Under the pieces are notes generated by a model. That model saw only the letters and a program-made list of their open reading frames with translations, was not told the origin of the DNA and did not search any database. A program made the translations under genes and the position numbers. A DNA stretch of 64,000 nt from Prevotella sp. 885 (GTDB taxonomy: Bacteria; Bacteroidota; Bacteroidia; Bacteroidales; Bacteroidaceae), in contig NZ_NOVE01000007.1 in assembly GCF_002265625.1 (NCBI RefSeq), positions 36,644 through 100,643 of the forward strand, read 5' to 3'. Positions within the stretch are counted from its first letter, which is position 1. Each line of letters starts with the position of its first letter. This document shows positions 43,385-53,806 of the stretch, one piece after another.

Positions 43385-44524
43385 TTACTTAACCTGAACA
43401 GTAGCACGACGGTTGTAAGAGATCGGAGAGAGATCCTTTACACCACCCTTAGCCTCTGTTGTAATCTGGTCGCGGCTAACGCCCATCTTAACGAGCTCGT
43501 TAGCAACGGTCTCAGCACGCTTCTCAGAGAGCTTCTGGTTGTAAGCAGGCTTACCTGTTGCGCTATCAGCATAACCGGTAACGAGGAGGTTAGCGTTGTT
43601 ATCCTTAGCATACTCAGCCATGTTCTTAACGTTTACGAGGTCCTTCTTAGAAGCGATAACTGACTTGTTGATGTTGAAGAATACAGATACCGGAGTACCT
43701 ACGTATTCCTTAACAGCAGCTGTAGCATCCTTCTTCTGAGCGAGGAGGTTCTTCAGACGAGCGTTCTCTGCGTTAGCGTCGTTGAGCTGAGCGTTGAGAG
43801 CGTCAATCTGAGCCTGTGAGAGAGCCTTGATAGCGTCTACGTCAGGAGTCTTGTCCCAAGAAGCCTTACCGAGGTTGAAGGTCAGACCAAGCTCAGCATA
43901 GAGCTTGTTGTCCTTGCCTTCCCAGATACGGCCACCCTTGCCGTCTGCAGGAACAGCGTCGAGGTCCTGCTCTGCATAGTTCCAGCCAAGCTCGAAGTGG
44001 ATGCCTACGTGCTTGCTAACACGGAATGTGTTGAGGATACCAGCTGAGAGGTTCATTGCATAGCGGTCAGCGCAGCAGTTACGGTTGATACCGGCACCTA
44101 CGAAGGGAACGAAGTTCCAAACGCGGTTAGGATTATAACCATAGAGCATGTTGCTGAGGTTGAAGAGAACGTTCTCGTTAAGAGTCCAAATATGGTTAGA
44201 GTGCTTGTTCTCGTCAACTACGGTACGACCCCAAACGCCAGAGAACTTGGTACGAAGACCAAGACCCGGTGTGAACCACTTACCGATAGCTACTGAGAAA
44301 CCGGGAGTTGAACGGAAGTCCTTGAACGGGCTACGTGAGAGGCCCTGACCGTGCTCCTGATTTGAATAGAATGCATTCCAATCTGCACCAACCTGGACAA
44401 ACCAGTTGCTCCAGAATGAGTTTGTTGCAACGCTGTACTTTTCTACAGGATCTGCTGTTGTCTCCTGAGCCATTGAGCCCATTGACAAACCGCACATTGC
44501 CAAAACAATTAATAACTTTTTCAT
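43385..44524 (-). CDS. OmpA-family outer-membrane protein
   Basis: A 379-residue protein with signal peptide (~1-20), an eight-stranded-type barrel region, a coiled-coil stretch ~220-255 (IDALNAQLNDANAENARLKNLL), and a C-terminal OmpA domain binding peptidoglycan (LVTGYADSATGKPAYNQKLSEKRAETVANEL). Resembles the abundant Omp40/41-type proteins of Porphyromonas. Expected to anchor the outer membrane to the wall. Its own promoter and terminator bracket it. Confidence 0.92.
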   Translation of the reverse strand: MKKLLIVLAMCGLSMGSMAQETTADPVEKYSVATNSFWSNWFVQVGADWNAFYSNQEHGQGLSRSPFKDFRSTPGFSVAIGKWFTPGLGLRTKFSGVWGRTVVDENKHSNHIWTLNENVLFNLSNMLYGYNPNRVWNFVPFVGAGINRNCCADRYAMNLSAGILNTFRVSKHVGIHFELGWNYAEQDLDAVPADGKGGRIWEGKDNKLYAELGLTFNLGKASWDKTPDVDAIKALSQAQIDALNAQLNDANAENARLKNLLAQKKDATAAVKEYVGTPVSVFFNINKSVIASKKDLVNVKNMAEYAKDNNANLLVTGYADSATGKPAYNQKLSEKRAETVANELVKMGVSRDQITTEAKGGVKDLSPISYNRRATVQVK

Positions 44525-44602
44525 AACCTTTATTTTTTAACAATCAAAAATTTTATTCAGTTTTAATATTGGTATAGAGGGTTTTCACCTTATAAATCGC
44601 TG

Positions 44603-44635
44603 CAAAGATACTAATAAAAACAGTATCCACATCAA
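44603..44635 (-). promoter_or_regulatory. Promoter of the OmpA-family gene
   Basis: TATCTTTG (44610-44603) on the minus strand with TTG about 22 bp upstream (44635-44633); spacing slightly long. Confidence 0.55.
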
Positions 44636-44759
44636 TTTTTCATAAAAATATTACCTAAAAGTATAAAAAATCTTACATTTCGGATAATCTTGTGTTCATT
44701 TTATCTTTTTGTGTATTAACATTTTATGTAAATAATGCAAAACTGACACTATTAGCTTC

Positions 44760-46802
44760 CTACCCCAGGAGTTGCTCCATATCTGTCTGGCGATATACGG
44801 CAAGGATTTTCTTGCCATCGGGGGTGTAATTGCAGTTAGAACAAGCGAAAAGACTGTTGATTATGGTCTCCATTTCCTCGTTGCTGAGCACCTCGCCATA
44901 ACCGATAGCGGCTCCTCGTGCCATGCCGAGCGCCAGTTCGTGGTTGACGTTGCTGACCAAAGTGGCGTCTACGCTTGCTGCTGACGACGAAGACACGTCT
45001 CGGGCAGAGGCTATAAGGTCTTGCAGAAGATTGATGCAGTTTACGCCTTCCAGTCCTGACGGCACGGCATTCACGGCGTACGTGTTGCCTCCAAGGTCGC
45101 TAAGCTCGAAGCCGAGCGACTGCATCTCGGTCATTACCGATGCTAAGACATTGCCGTCGGCAGGTGTAAGATGGAGTGCCTCAGGGAACATCAGCTTCTG
45201 CGGATAGCTGTGATGGTCGGCCATTTGGGCGAGATAACGCTCGTATAGGATACGTATGTGTGCACGACGCTGGTCGATAATCATCAGTCCTGACTTTACG
45301 GCGGTCATGATATACTTGCCTTTAAACTGATAATGGTCGGGCGATTTCTCTGCCATCAGTCCTTCATCGGTGGCGGCAGACTGAGGTTCTGCATCGGACG
45401 GAAGCGTGCGCGACTGCACAATCTCGTCAGTAGCGGGCTCATCCATATCGCCAAAACCGTCAGACGGAAGAACATCTGCATCACCAAAACCACGTGATGG
45501 GATGGCGTATGCATCACCAAAACCGCGCGAGGGAATGGTCATTTCTGCGTCGTCGCTGTTGAAATTACGCGACGGCACTATCTCGCTGTCATCCGGGAGG
45601 AAGCTTGTCTGACGGGGCTGGCGCGACGTATCACCAAGTCCTGCATAGAGTTTGTCCCACTCAGAAGGAGCGGTAGGCTTCTTTGGAGCCGATTCCTTGA
45701 AGGGATTGTATTCGGGATTATACTGCACTTTGGGCGCAGTAACTCCACCCAAACCGCCTACTGCTGGAATGTCGGGCTGACCCTCAGTGTCGAATTCGAT
45801 GGCAGTAACGTCATTGAACATGCCCACTGCGTCCTTTACGGCAGCTGATAGAATCTGCCATATAGCCTGTTCGTTGCCGAACTTTATCTCGGTCTTGGTT
45901 GGATGGATGTTCACGTCGATGTCGTCGGCATTCACATTGAAGTAGATAAAGTAAGGCACCTGTTCGCCTTCAGGCACAAGACGGTCGTAAGCCATCATCA
46001 CTGCCTTATGAAAATAAGGATGTTTCATGTAGCGACCGTTAACGAAGAAGTACTGGTGAGCGCCCTTCTTACGTGCCGACTCGGGCTTACCCACGAAGCC
46101 GGAGATGCGACACATCGATGTGTCGACGTCCAAAGGTAGAAGGTGCTGATTGATTTTCTTGCCGAAGATGTCCACGATGCGCTGTCTCAAACCGCAGGAA
46201 CGGAGATTATACATCTCGTTGTTGTTATTATAAAGCGAGAAAGCTATCTCGGGATATACAAGGGCTATACGCTCGAAAGCGCTTACAATGTTGTTAAGTT
46301 CGGTGGTGTTCGACTTCAGGAACTTCCTTCTTGCCGGAACATTAAAGAAGAGATTCTCAATTTTGAAGTTGCTTCCGACGGGACATGAGCACGGCTCTTG
46401 CGACACGAAACGCGAACCAGCTATGGTAAGCAGCGTTCCCACCTCGTCGTCTGCCATGCGTGTCCTCAACTCCACCTGCGACACAGCTGCAATGGAAGCA
46501 AGCGCTTCGCCGCGGAATCCCATAGTGTGAAGGTTGAAAAGGTCGTCCGCCTTTCGTATCTTCGACGTAGCATGACGCTCGAACGAGAGACGGGCATCAG
46601 TCTCTGACATACCTTTACCATTGTCCACAACCTGTATGGTGGTGCGTCCTGAGTCGACACACACCACATTGATGCTGGTGGCACCCGCGTCAACGGAGTT
46701 CTCCACCAGCTCCTTTATAACGCTGGCGGGGCGCTGTATCACCTCGCCGGCGGCTATCTGGTTTGCCACGGAATCGGGCAGAAGTTGTATAATATCGCTC
46801 AT
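44760..46802 (-). CDS. mutL: DNA mismatch repair protein MutL
   Basis: A 680-residue MutL. The N-terminal GHKL ATPase is intact: LVENSVDAGA, VDNGKGM, FERHATSKI and TMGFRGEALASIA. The linker (~385-480) contains a tandem ~14-residue repeat of the type IPSRGFGDA. In the C-terminal domain the block aligned with the endonuclease motif DQHAxxE reads DQRRAHIRILYE, so the metal-binding His and Glu are replaced; the zinc-site CxNCxY remains near the end. Mismatch nicking by this protein therefore looks unlikely. Confidence 0.95.
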   Translation of the reverse strand: MSDIIQLLPDSVANQIAAGEVIQRPASVIKELVENSVDAGATSINVVCVDSGRTTIQVVDNGKGMSETDARLSFERHATSKIRKADDLFNLHTMGFRGEALASIAAVSQVELRTRMADDEVGTLLTIAGSRFVSQEPCSCPVGSNFKIENLFFNVPARRKFLKSNTTELNNIVSAFERIALVYPEIAFSLYNNNNEMYNLRSCGLRQRIVDIFGKKINQHLLPLDVDTSMCRISGFVGKPESARKKGAHQYFFVNGRYMKHPYFHKAVMMAYDRLVPEGEQVPYFIYFNVNADDIDVNIHPTKTEIKFGNEQAIWQILSAAVKDAVGMFNDVTAIEFDTEGQPDIPAVGGLGGVTAPKVQYNPEYNPFKESAPKKPTAPSEWDKLYAGLGDTSRQPRQTSFLPDDSEIVPSRNFNSDDAEMTIPSRGFGDAYAIPSRGFGDADVLPSDGFGDMDEPATDEIVQSRTLPSDAEPQSAATDEGLMAEKSPDHYQFKGKYIMTAVKSGLMIIDQRRAHIRILYERYLAQMADHHSYPQKLMFPEALHLTPADGNVLASVMTEMQSLGFELSDLGGNTYAVNAVPSGLEGVNCINLLQDLIASARDVSSSSAASVDATLVSNVNHELALGMARGAAIGYGEVLSNEEMETIINSLFACSNCNYTPDGKKILAVYRQTDMEQLLG

Positions 46803-46858
46803 ACGTTAAAATGGTCTGTTAATATATACCCACATTCTTGTCCACGGCTTACCTAAGT

Positions 46859-47104
46859 TCAGCAAGCCAGCAACGCCATCAGGGCTGCCAACAGTAACAG
46901 CAGCGCCACTATGAAGAGCCATCCGGTGATACGTGCCGGCTGTCTTGCCGATTTACGGTCGCCTTCGGACGAACCTTCCAGCGACTGTCTTGCCACATCC
47001 TCCGGCGCCACTCCCCTCTTCAAGGCGTCTAATATGTCACGTCGCTCATTGGAGAAGCGAAACGTGTGATGGAAGCCGCGTGGGCGGCGATTGCCGAAAT
47101 ACAT
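46859..47104 (-). CDS. Small membrane-anchored protein, unknown
   Basis: An 81-residue protein: a basic start (NRRPRGFHHTFRFSNERRD), a charged middle and one C-terminal hydrophobic segment (WLFIVALLLLLAALMALLA) ending in Cys. A tail-anchored topology is suggested. It lies between mutL and the OstA-like gene in the same orientation. I do not recognise a family. Confidence 0.6.
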   Translation of the reverse strand: MYFGNRRPRGFHHTFRFSNERRDILDALKRGVAPEDVARQSLEGSSEGDRKSARQPARITGWLFIVALLLLLAALMALLAC

Positions 47105-47187
47105 TTATATATATGTATAAAATTAGATATATGTAAGACGAAATACGCAGCAATGATGCTTGTTCACAATCTGTGTGATGCACTGCG

Positions 47188-48846
47188 TCACTCTCCAGAC
47201 AGCGTCTGCAACGGCGCTTCACGTCTGCGGACCGCCTTCAGTTCGGTGCCGGCATTCTTTCCGCGCCAGTTGAATATGTCGTCCTTGTCGGTAGGTCTGA
47301 TATAGTCGAACCACGCAAACTCAGGCAGACGATACTTGTCTGGCGGTATCTGCGTAATAGGATACATCGTTCCCGTGGACTTCGAAGCCCATATCTTCTC
47401 CAGCTGTCTCTTCTCAGACACAAACATTCGCATCGTATCCGTCTCCAGATAGTTAAGCTCCGTGAGAACCGAGTCCTTGCTATCGGCGTTGTAATATACG
47501 GTCTTGACGTTTCCGACGGCATCCGCGCGACGCATATTTCCGTCCTTAAAGAAGGCGTCCATGCGCTTTGAGGATATCTGATTGAAGTGCTTGTCATCCA
47601 CCTGTTCCACCGAGAGCGCCTGATTGATGACCTCTGCACGCTTTATTGTGGAGTCGCTCATATACACCTTTATCACTTCTCCGAGAATCTGACGGTTGAT
47701 GTTCCACGCTATCGGGTCGTGATACATCGTCATGCACGAATCAATGGAAGTGGCGACAAGCGAGTCGCACACCGCCTGCATGTCGTTGCGGAACGAACGG
47801 ACATGGCGGAAAGCGTGCACCTCACGTCTCACCGAGTCGGTATTGATGTTGTATGTATAGAGCTTCATCGAGTCGGCATGCATCCACAGCGTGTCCTTCT
47901 GCGAGTAGTCTACAAGCATGGCACGCTTCGTGGCATATCCATAACCGTCCTTCTCGTTATAGAAGAAGCGTCCTGCATGCAGCTCATTCTTGTTTTTGTG
48001 GTCTACGAAAACCACGTTACCGAATCCTTCGTTGTTGCCGTTGTTGTTGTCATGATAGAGCGAATCGCCCGTAATGGTCTTGTCGCCGTCCACGATGGTG
48101 GAGCGTCCGAAGAGCTGCGAGCGGTCGGTACGCGAGTTAAGGTAGGCGTCAGTGGTGTGTATGACACTCTCCTTCGAACGCACCGTAGACGGTCCGGTGA
48201 CGTGAGCCACTGATGTTCGCGTGTCGTAATGTAGCGTATCCGTAGTGATATGGTTATGACCGCTGAACATCTCCACCGAATAGAGGAACGTAGCCTTACG
48301 TGTTACGGTATTATACTCGCCCCAGTCACTCACCAGACGGTCCTTTCCGTCCACGAGTTTTCCTCCTTCGAAGAAGTAGGCGTTCTCGTAAATGCGGTCA
48401 TAGTCGAGCGAATCGGTGTAAAGCGTCTGCGTACGATGCTTTAGCACCACATGGTTTCTGGCATGCATCATCTGCTCAGCTCCGTCATAGTCGGCATAGT
48501 CGCAGGTCATGGAGAGCGTGTCGCCCTGCTTGAAGCGCACGTGTCCAAACGCTTCCACGGCGTTGGCCTCCTGGAAGAAGTAGGCGCTGTCGCACCAAAG
48601 CTGGGCTCCGGCATGCGTGAAATGCACCTTTCCCTTCAGTATCTGCGCGTCAGGAACGCTGCTATACTGGTCGTATCGCAGCTCATCCGAATGGACGAGA
48701 TACACACGTTCGTCTGTCTTCCTACGCTTTTTCTTCTTGTTTGGCGCCGCCATAGCCGAGAGCAGGCAGAAGCCAAAAAGGCATAGAACCGCCATCAGGA
48801 CGGTTCTATGCCAATTATGTATGATTTTGGATTTCTGTTTTTCCAT
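47188..48846 (-). CDS. OstA/LptA-like periplasmic protein
   Basis: A 552-residue protein with a signal segment (VLMAVLCLFGFCLLSAMA) followed by basic residues, then an OstA domain: ILKGKVHFTHAGAQLWCDSA, HVRFKQGDTLSMTCD and VVLKHRTQTLYTDSLDY repeats. OstA-fold proteins form beta-jellyrolls that carry LPS across the periplasm. Members of this length with degenerate repeats are seen in Bacteroidetes next to PPIase genes. It sits 25 bp after the SurA-like gene. Confidence 0.82.
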   Translation of the reverse strand: MEKQKSKIIHNWHRTVLMAVLCLFGFCLLSAMAAPNKKKKRRKTDERVYLVHSDELRYDQYSSVPDAQILKGKVHFTHAGAQLWCDSAYFFQEANAVEAFGHVRFKQGDTLSMTCDYADYDGAEQMMHARNHVVLKHRTQTLYTDSLDYDRIYENAYFFEGGKLVDGKDRLVSDWGEYNTVTRKATFLYSVEMFSGHNHITTDTLHYDTRTSVAHVTGPSTVRSKESVIHTTDAYLNSRTDRSQLFGRSTIVDGDKTITGDSLYHDNNNGNNEGFGNVVFVDHKNKNELHAGRFFYNEKDGYGYATKRAMLVDYSQKDTLWMHADSMKLYTYNINTDSVRREVHAFRHVRSFRNDMQAVCDSLVATSIDSCMTMYHDPIAWNINRQILGEVIKVYMSDSTIKRAEVINQALSVEQVDDKHFNQISSKRMDAFFKDGNMRRADAVGNVKTVYYNADSKDSVLTELNYLETDTMRMFVSEKRQLEKIWASKSTGTMYPITQIPPDKYRLPEFAWFDYIRPTDKDDIFNWRGKNAGTELKAVRRREAPLQTLSGE

Positions 48847-48870
48847 TTTATTATAAGATCACTTCATAGA

Positions 48871-50355
48871 TCACTTAATCCATCCTTCATATTCAAACTT
48901 GCAACTCTTGCATCTGTCTGCCATCTTCACATACGTGGTCTTAATCTTGTTGACCACCCATTCATGAAGGAAGTCGGCACGCATCTTCTGCAACACCACG
49001 TTCTTCATTACCTGATAGTCCTCGGTGATGGTGGCGCGGTGAGCCGGTGTGCGGCTCTTCAGTTTTACGATAGCCACGACAGTCTTGCCTTTCTCGTTAA
49101 CCATTGAGAATGCCTTCGACACGTCTCCAACTTCCATGTGCTCCACCTCGCGTGCCACCTCAGTGGGGAGGTCCTTCATCTGGAAGCGTGATGTGCGTCC
49201 GTCCTCTGCGTTAAACGACATCAGACCCTTATTATTACGTGTGTCCTTGTCGTCGGAGAAGTAAGTGGCAGCCTCCTCAAAGGTCAGCTTCTTGGCTCTG
49301 ATGTCATCTGCCACGGAGTCAAGACGCAGACGCATCTCCTCGGTTGCCTCCGGCGAAACTCGCGGAATGCGGAGGATGTGGCGCACCTTTATTCTGTCAC
49401 CTCTCTTGTCGATGAGCTGAATGATGTGGAATCCATACTCCGACTCCACTATCTTGGATATCTTCTTCGGGTCTGTAAGATTGAACGCCACGGTGGCGAA
49501 CGCCGGGTCGAGCATACCTCTTCCCACATAGTCCATCTCTCCTCCCTGGCGTGAAGAACCCGGGTCTTCAGAGTAGAGACGTGCGAGAGTGGCGAATGAG
49601 GTCTCGCCCGATGTGACACGCTCCGTGTATTCGCGCAGATCGTTCTTCACACGATTGATTTCTTCCTGCGAAATCTTCGGCTGCTTGGTGACAATCTCCA
49701 CCTCCACCTCTGTCGGCACGAACGGTATGCTGTCCTCCGGCATATCGCGGAAGAACTTGCGCACCTCGGACGGAGTTACTGATATGTCGCTCACCAGCTT
49801 CTCACGCATCTGCTGAATCAGCTGGTTGTTCTTGAAGTCGTCGTGGAGCTGCTGTCTCATCTGTGCGACTGTCATCTTCTTGTATTCCTCCAGCTTCTCC
49901 TTCGAACCCGCCTGCTGTATCCAGCGGTTTATCTGCATCTCGATGTTCTGTGCAATCTCTGACTCTGTAACGGTGACAGAGTCGATGGCTGCCTGATGGA
50001 GGAAGAGCTTCTGCACGGCTATCTGCTCCGGTATGGAACAGTCAGGATCGCCATGCCATGTCACGCCTTCAGCCTCACCTTGCAGGCGCATAATCTCGAC
50101 ATCCGACTTGAGGATAGGCTCATCGCCTACCACCCACATCACCTCGTCCACAACGCTGTGCTCAGGAGGTGTATTGTCCACAACGGGCTTCTCCTCCGAC
50201 AGTTCGGGGAGCGAGACCGGCTCGTCGCTCTCCACCTCCGTAGTGTCGGTCTTGAGAGCAAGCTGCATAGCCTTTCCGCGGTTTGCATTTGCTCCTATCA
50301 CGGCAAGCAGCATGGCTGCTGCCGCAATAAATATGGTTACTCTCTGTTTGTTCAT
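48871..50355 (-). CDS. Periplasmic peptidyl-prolyl isomerase, SurA-like
   Basis: A 494-residue exported protein with a signal peptide, a SurA_N-type helical region and two parvulin (PpiC) domains, the second marked by VRHILRIPRV and AATYFSDDKDTRNNKG. Expected to chaperone outer-membrane proteins. It follows the second PPIase gene by 50 bp in the same orientation; together with the OstA-like gene they form an envelope-biogenesis cluster. Confidence 0.88.
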   Translation of the reverse strand: MNKQRVTIFIAAAAMLLAVIGANANRGKAMQLALKTDTTEVESDEPVSLPELSEEKPVVDNTPPEHSVVDEVMWVVGDEPILKSDVEIMRLQGEAEGVTWHGDPDCSIPEQIAVQKLFLHQAAIDSVTVTESEIAQNIEMQINRWIQQAGSKEKLEEYKKMTVAQMRQQLHDDFKNNQLIQQMREKLVSDISVTPSEVRKFFRDMPEDSIPFVPTEVEVEIVTKQPKISQEEINRVKNDLREYTERVTSGETSFATLARLYSEDPGSSRQGGEMDYVGRGMLDPAFATVAFNLTDPKKISKIVESEYGFHIIQLIDKRGDRIKVRHILRIPRVSPEATEEMRLRLDSVADDIRAKKLTFEEAATYFSDDKDTRNNKGLMSFNAEDGRTSRFQMKDLPTEVAREVEHMEVGDVSKAFSMVNEKGKTVVAIVKLKSRTPAHRATITEDYQVMKNVVLQKMRADFLHEWVVNKIKTTYVKMADRCKSCKFEYEGWIK

Positions 50356-50405
50356 CTATCAATTTGAATGTATATTCCTAATATACTTATATTATATATG
50401 TGTGC

Positions 50406-51827
50406 TTAGTGCTTGTTTACAGTCTCGAGCACAGCCTTGTCTACGCTTACGCTATACTTCTTGCGCAGATCAGCCACCCACTTCTTCTCAAGTTCTTCCT
50501 GATAGTCAGCTACAACAAGCTCGCGCACGTCCTTGTATGTCTTCGGAGCCTTGAGCTTCTCGCCGTATACGGCTGTGATGGGATAACCCTCTACGGGCTT
50601 CACCTTTGCACCTGTCTGGAATATCTCGTTGTCCACGAGGGTGTTGTCGCCCTTCTTGAAGATGCCCTTCACCACCTTGATGCGAACCGTCGAGTCGTTA
50701 AACTCCTTGCGCAGCGTGTCTGCCCAAGCCTCGAAAGGAATGTTCTTGATGGCGTTCTTCACGTTCTCCACGTCGGCAGCGTCCTTCACGTAGTAAGCGA
50801 TGCCCTTGAAGCGCGGTTCGTCCCAACGATACTTCTTGCGGTTCTTCTTGAAATAAGCCTCAAGTGCCTTATCGTCCTTTGCCGCACGGTTCCACACTGT
50901 GCGGTTTGAGATTTCGTAGAGCAACAGTCCGTCGTGATACTCACGGATGAGGTTCTTGAGTGACGGATCGTTTGCTGTCATCTCCTCCACACGCTTGTCC
51001 AGAATGTCGCCGGGCTTCACCTTGTCAGCCTTTGCGATGGAATCAATCTTCTGTGTGATGATCTGCTCGCGGATGCCGCGCTGGTCGATGAATCTGCGGA
51101 TGTCAGTACGAACCGAGTCGTACGGGAAGAAGTTGCCGCGATCCTTTACGTAAACGATATGATAACCGAACGGTGAGAGGAACGGCTCTGAAGTCTCGCC
51201 CTTCTTCATTCCGAATATCTTCTGCTCAAACTCCTTAACGGTCTGTCCCTTCTGCACCCATGAAAGGTCGCCACCACGCATGCCTGACATCTTGTCGTCC
51301 GAGCAACGACGTGCCAAATCCTCAAAGTCGGCGCCCTTCTTCAGCGCCGTATAGATGCTGTCGGCACGCAGCTTGGCAGAGTCCTGACTTGCCTGCGACG
51401 CTTTCTGCTTCAAAGCCACGAGGATGTGGTAAGCATGCACCAAGCCTCCGTTGCCGTCTACGCGCTGCTGTGTCTGCTTGTATATATTGCGTGCCTCGCG
51501 CTCCACATCGTTATCGTCGATGAATGACGGACGCACCTGCTGGTTACGATACATCAGAAACTCGTCTCTGAATGCCTTTGCCGTGTCCAGTCCTTCTGCC
51601 TGTGCTGCCAGCACCTTGAGCTTGTAATTGACAAAGAGGTCAACATAATCAGCTACGCTCTTCTTGTCGACGACAGTCTCAGCGTTGTTCTTGTTGTATG
51701 AATACTCAAACTCAGAACGCGGCACTGCCTGTCCGTTTATGGTCATAATCGTAGGGTCGGCGGTCTGTGCCGACACGCTGCCTGCGGCAAGTAGCAATGC
51801 AGCCAACAGTGATTTAATCTTATTCAT
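50406..51827 (-). CDS. Periplasmic peptidyl-prolyl isomerase, PpiC/parvulin type
   Basis: A 473-residue protein with a signal peptide ending SVSAQ and a parvulin domain near 130-240 (AYHILVALKQKA, FEDLARRCSDDKMSGMRGGDLSW, FGYHIVYVKDRG). The C-terminal half is a second folded region without a clear PpiC block. Likely a periplasmic folding factor; sequence alone does not say for which clients. Confidence 0.87.
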   Translation of the reverse strand: MNKIKSLLAALLLAAGSVSAQTADPTIMTINGQAVPRSEFEYSYNKNNAETVVDKKSVADYVDLFVNYKLKVLAAQAEGLDTAKAFRDEFLMYRNQQVRPSFIDDNDVEREARNIYKQTQQRVDGNGGLVHAYHILVALKQKASQASQDSAKLRADSIYTALKKGADFEDLARRCSDDKMSGMRGGDLSWVQKGQTVKEFEQKIFGMKKGETSEPFLSPFGYHIVYVKDRGNFFPYDSVRTDIRRFIDQRGIREQIITQKIDSIAKADKVKPGDILDKRVEEMTANDPSLKNLIREYHDGLLLYEISNRTVWNRAAKDDKALEAYFKKNRKKYRWDEPRFKGIAYYVKDAADVENVKNAIKNIPFEAWADTLRKEFNDSTVRIKVVKGIFKKGDNTLVDNEIFQTGAKVKPVEGYPITAVYGEKLKAPKTYKDVRELVVADYQEELEKKWVADLRKKYSVSVDKAVLETVNKH

Positions 51828-51988
51828 TTCTGTTTATGTGTTCTTTCTGTATTTTGTTTGCCTTACGGCGTATTTTCTTATTCAGTATGACGAATCGGGG
51901 TGTACGTTAATCGTCAGCATGTGGTGTATCTGTATATACATTATATATTAAGGGGTGAGTCATGTTCCGTCTTATGCGGATACGTCTA

Positions 51989-52048
51989 AAAAAAGCGTAA
52001 GCAATGGTCCGTGGCATTTCCTCGGAAACGCGGCGCGGACCATTGCTT
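51989..52048 (-). terminator. Terminator of guaB
   Basis: AAGCAATGGTCCG (51999-52011) pairs with CGGACCATTGCTT (52036-52048); on the minus strand a run of seven T follows closely (51995-51989). Confidence 0.85.
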
Positions 52049-52069
52049 TATAGAGTGTCCGTCCTGTTA

Positions 52070-53548
52070 TTACTGTGGACGTGAATAGTTAGGAGCCTCA
52101 CTTGTGATGGTAATGTCGTGCGGGTGGCTCTCAAGCACGCCGGCATTGGTGATGCGTGTGAACTTGGCGTTGTGCATAGCCTCGATGGTGCCTGCTCCGA
52201 TGTAACCCATACCAGAGCGCAGACCGCCGATGAGCTGATAGATAACTTCCTGAACGGTTCCCTTGTAAGGTACGCGTCCTGCGATGCCTTCCGGCACGAG
52301 CTTCTTCACGTCCTTTGTACCAGCCTGGAAGTAGCGGTCCTTCGATCCGTTCTCCATAGCCTCGAGCGAACCCATACCACGGTAGCTCTTAAACTTACGA
52401 CCGTTGAAGATGATGGTGTCGCCGGGGCTTTCCTCTGTACCTGCCACGAGCGAACCGATCATTACTGAGCTACCACCGGCAGCGAGTGCCTTAACCACGT
52501 CGCCTGAATAGCGCAGACCACCGTCAGCAATCAAAGGCACGCCTGTGCCCTGGAGAGCTGAGAATACGTCATACACAGCGCTGAGCTGCGGCACACCTAC
52601 ACCTGCAACCACACGTGTGGTACAGATAGAGCCCGGCCCGATGCCCACCTTCACCGCGTCGGCTCCATTGTCGACGAGCATCTTGGCGGCAGCACCAGTA
52701 GCTACGTTACCCACAACGATATCTACGTTGGGGAATGAAGCCTTAGCCTCGCGGAGCTTCTCGATAACGAACTTAGAGTGACCATGAGCTGTGTCGATGA
52801 CAACGGCGTCAGCGCCAGCCTCAACGAGAGCGCTCATACGCTCGAGGGTGTCGGCTGTTACGCCCACACCAGCAGCCACACGCAGACGACCCTTGTCGTC
52901 CTTGCATGCCATTGGCTTGTCCTTAGCCTTGGTGATGTCCTTGTATGTGATAAGACCTACGAGATGGTTGTCACCGTCAACAACGGGGAGCTTCTCAATC
53001 TTGTTGCTCTGCAGAATTTCGGCAGCAGCCACAAGATCGGTCTTGATGTGTGTTGTGACAAGGTTGTCGCGTGTCATCACGTCGTCGATGAGCTTGTCAA
53101 GGTGACGCTCGAAACGCAGGTCACGGTTGGTGACGATACCAACGAGATGATTGTCCTCATCAACTACGGGAATACCTCCGATGTGATATTCCGCCATCAT
53201 GTCGAGGGCATCCTTCACCGTCTTTCCACGGCGAATGGTCACGGGATCGTAAATCATGCCGTTCTCGGCACGCTTCACGATAGCCACCTGACGAGCCTGG
53301 TCCTCTATCGACATGTTCTTGTGGATAACACCGATGCCGCCTTCACGCGCGATGGCAATAGCCATAGCCGACTCCGTTACGGTGTCCATGGCTGCTGTGA
53401 CAAAGGGCACATTCAGGCTGATGTTCCTTGAGAACTTGGTTTGCAACTCTACCGTCTTGGGCAGTACCTCTGAATAAGCTGGGATAAGCAGGACGTCGTC
53501 GTAAGTGAGACCGTCCATTACAATTTTATCAGCAACAAATGATGACAT
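52070..53548 (-). CDS. guaB: Inosine-5'-monophosphate dehydrogenase
   Basis: Rate-setting step of GMP synthesis. Start at 53548 ([19 protein letters not shown]) is preferred over 53584 because the latter falls in the likely promoter (TAAATTTG at 53580-53573). 492 residues: TIM barrel interrupted by two CBS domains (~95-210), catalytic Cys in [12 protein letters not shown], and the flap RGMGSLEAM. Complete. Confidence 0.96.
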   Translation of the reverse strand: MSSFVADKIVMDGLTYDDVLLIPAYSEVLPKTVELQTKFSRNISLNVPFVTAAMDTVTESAMAIAIAREGGIGVIHKNMSIEDQARQVAIVKRAENGMIYDPVTIRRGKTVKDALDMMAEYHIGGIPVVDEDNHLVGIVTNRDLRFERHLDKLIDDVMTRDNLVTTHIKTDLVAAAEILQSNKIEKLPVVDGDNHLVGLITYKDITKAKDKPMACKDDKGRLRVAAGVGVTADTLERMSALVEAGADAVVIDTAHGHSKFVIEKLREAKASFPNVDIVVGNVATGAAAKMLVDNGADAVKVGIGPGSICTTRVVAGVGVPQLSAVYDVFSALQGTGVPLIADGGLRYSGDVVKALAAGGSSVMIGSLVAGTEESPGDTIIFNGRKFKSYRGMGSLEAMENGSKDRYFQAGTKDVKKLVPEGIAGRVPYKGTVQEVIYQLIGGLRSGMGYIGAGTIEAMHNAKFTRITNAGVLESHPHDITITSEAPNYSRPQ

Positions 53549-53676
53549 ATAACTTAAAAAATTTATTGCATGCAAATTTAGCAATAAAAATCCATTCGGA
53601 AAAAAAAACAGGGCATTTAATTTTTACGTTAATGCTAATTAACGTCAGAGAGCGGAAAAGTTGAGAGATGTACTTA

Positions 53677-53806
53677 GTTGAGAGTTCAGAATTGAGAGTT
53701 GAGAGTTATGATATGCATATTAATAATGTAGCAATCTTAAATGATTAAAAAAGGTAATCATAACTCTCAACTCCAAATTCTCAACTCTCAATTCTCAACT
53801 TTAATT
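53677..53806. repeat. Inverted pair of heptamer arrays flanking a 46-bp core
   Basis: Left array: GTTGAGA, GTTCAGA, ATTGAGA, GTTGAGA, GTTATGA from 53677 to 53711. Right array: TCATAAC, TCTCAAC, TCCAAAT, TCTCAAC, TCTCAAT, TCTCAAC from 53758 to 53799. The right array is complementary to the left over about 35 bp with few mismatches, so the ~125-bp unit can form a long hairpin. The right array touches the recQ stop codon (53801-53803). Confidence 0.85.
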
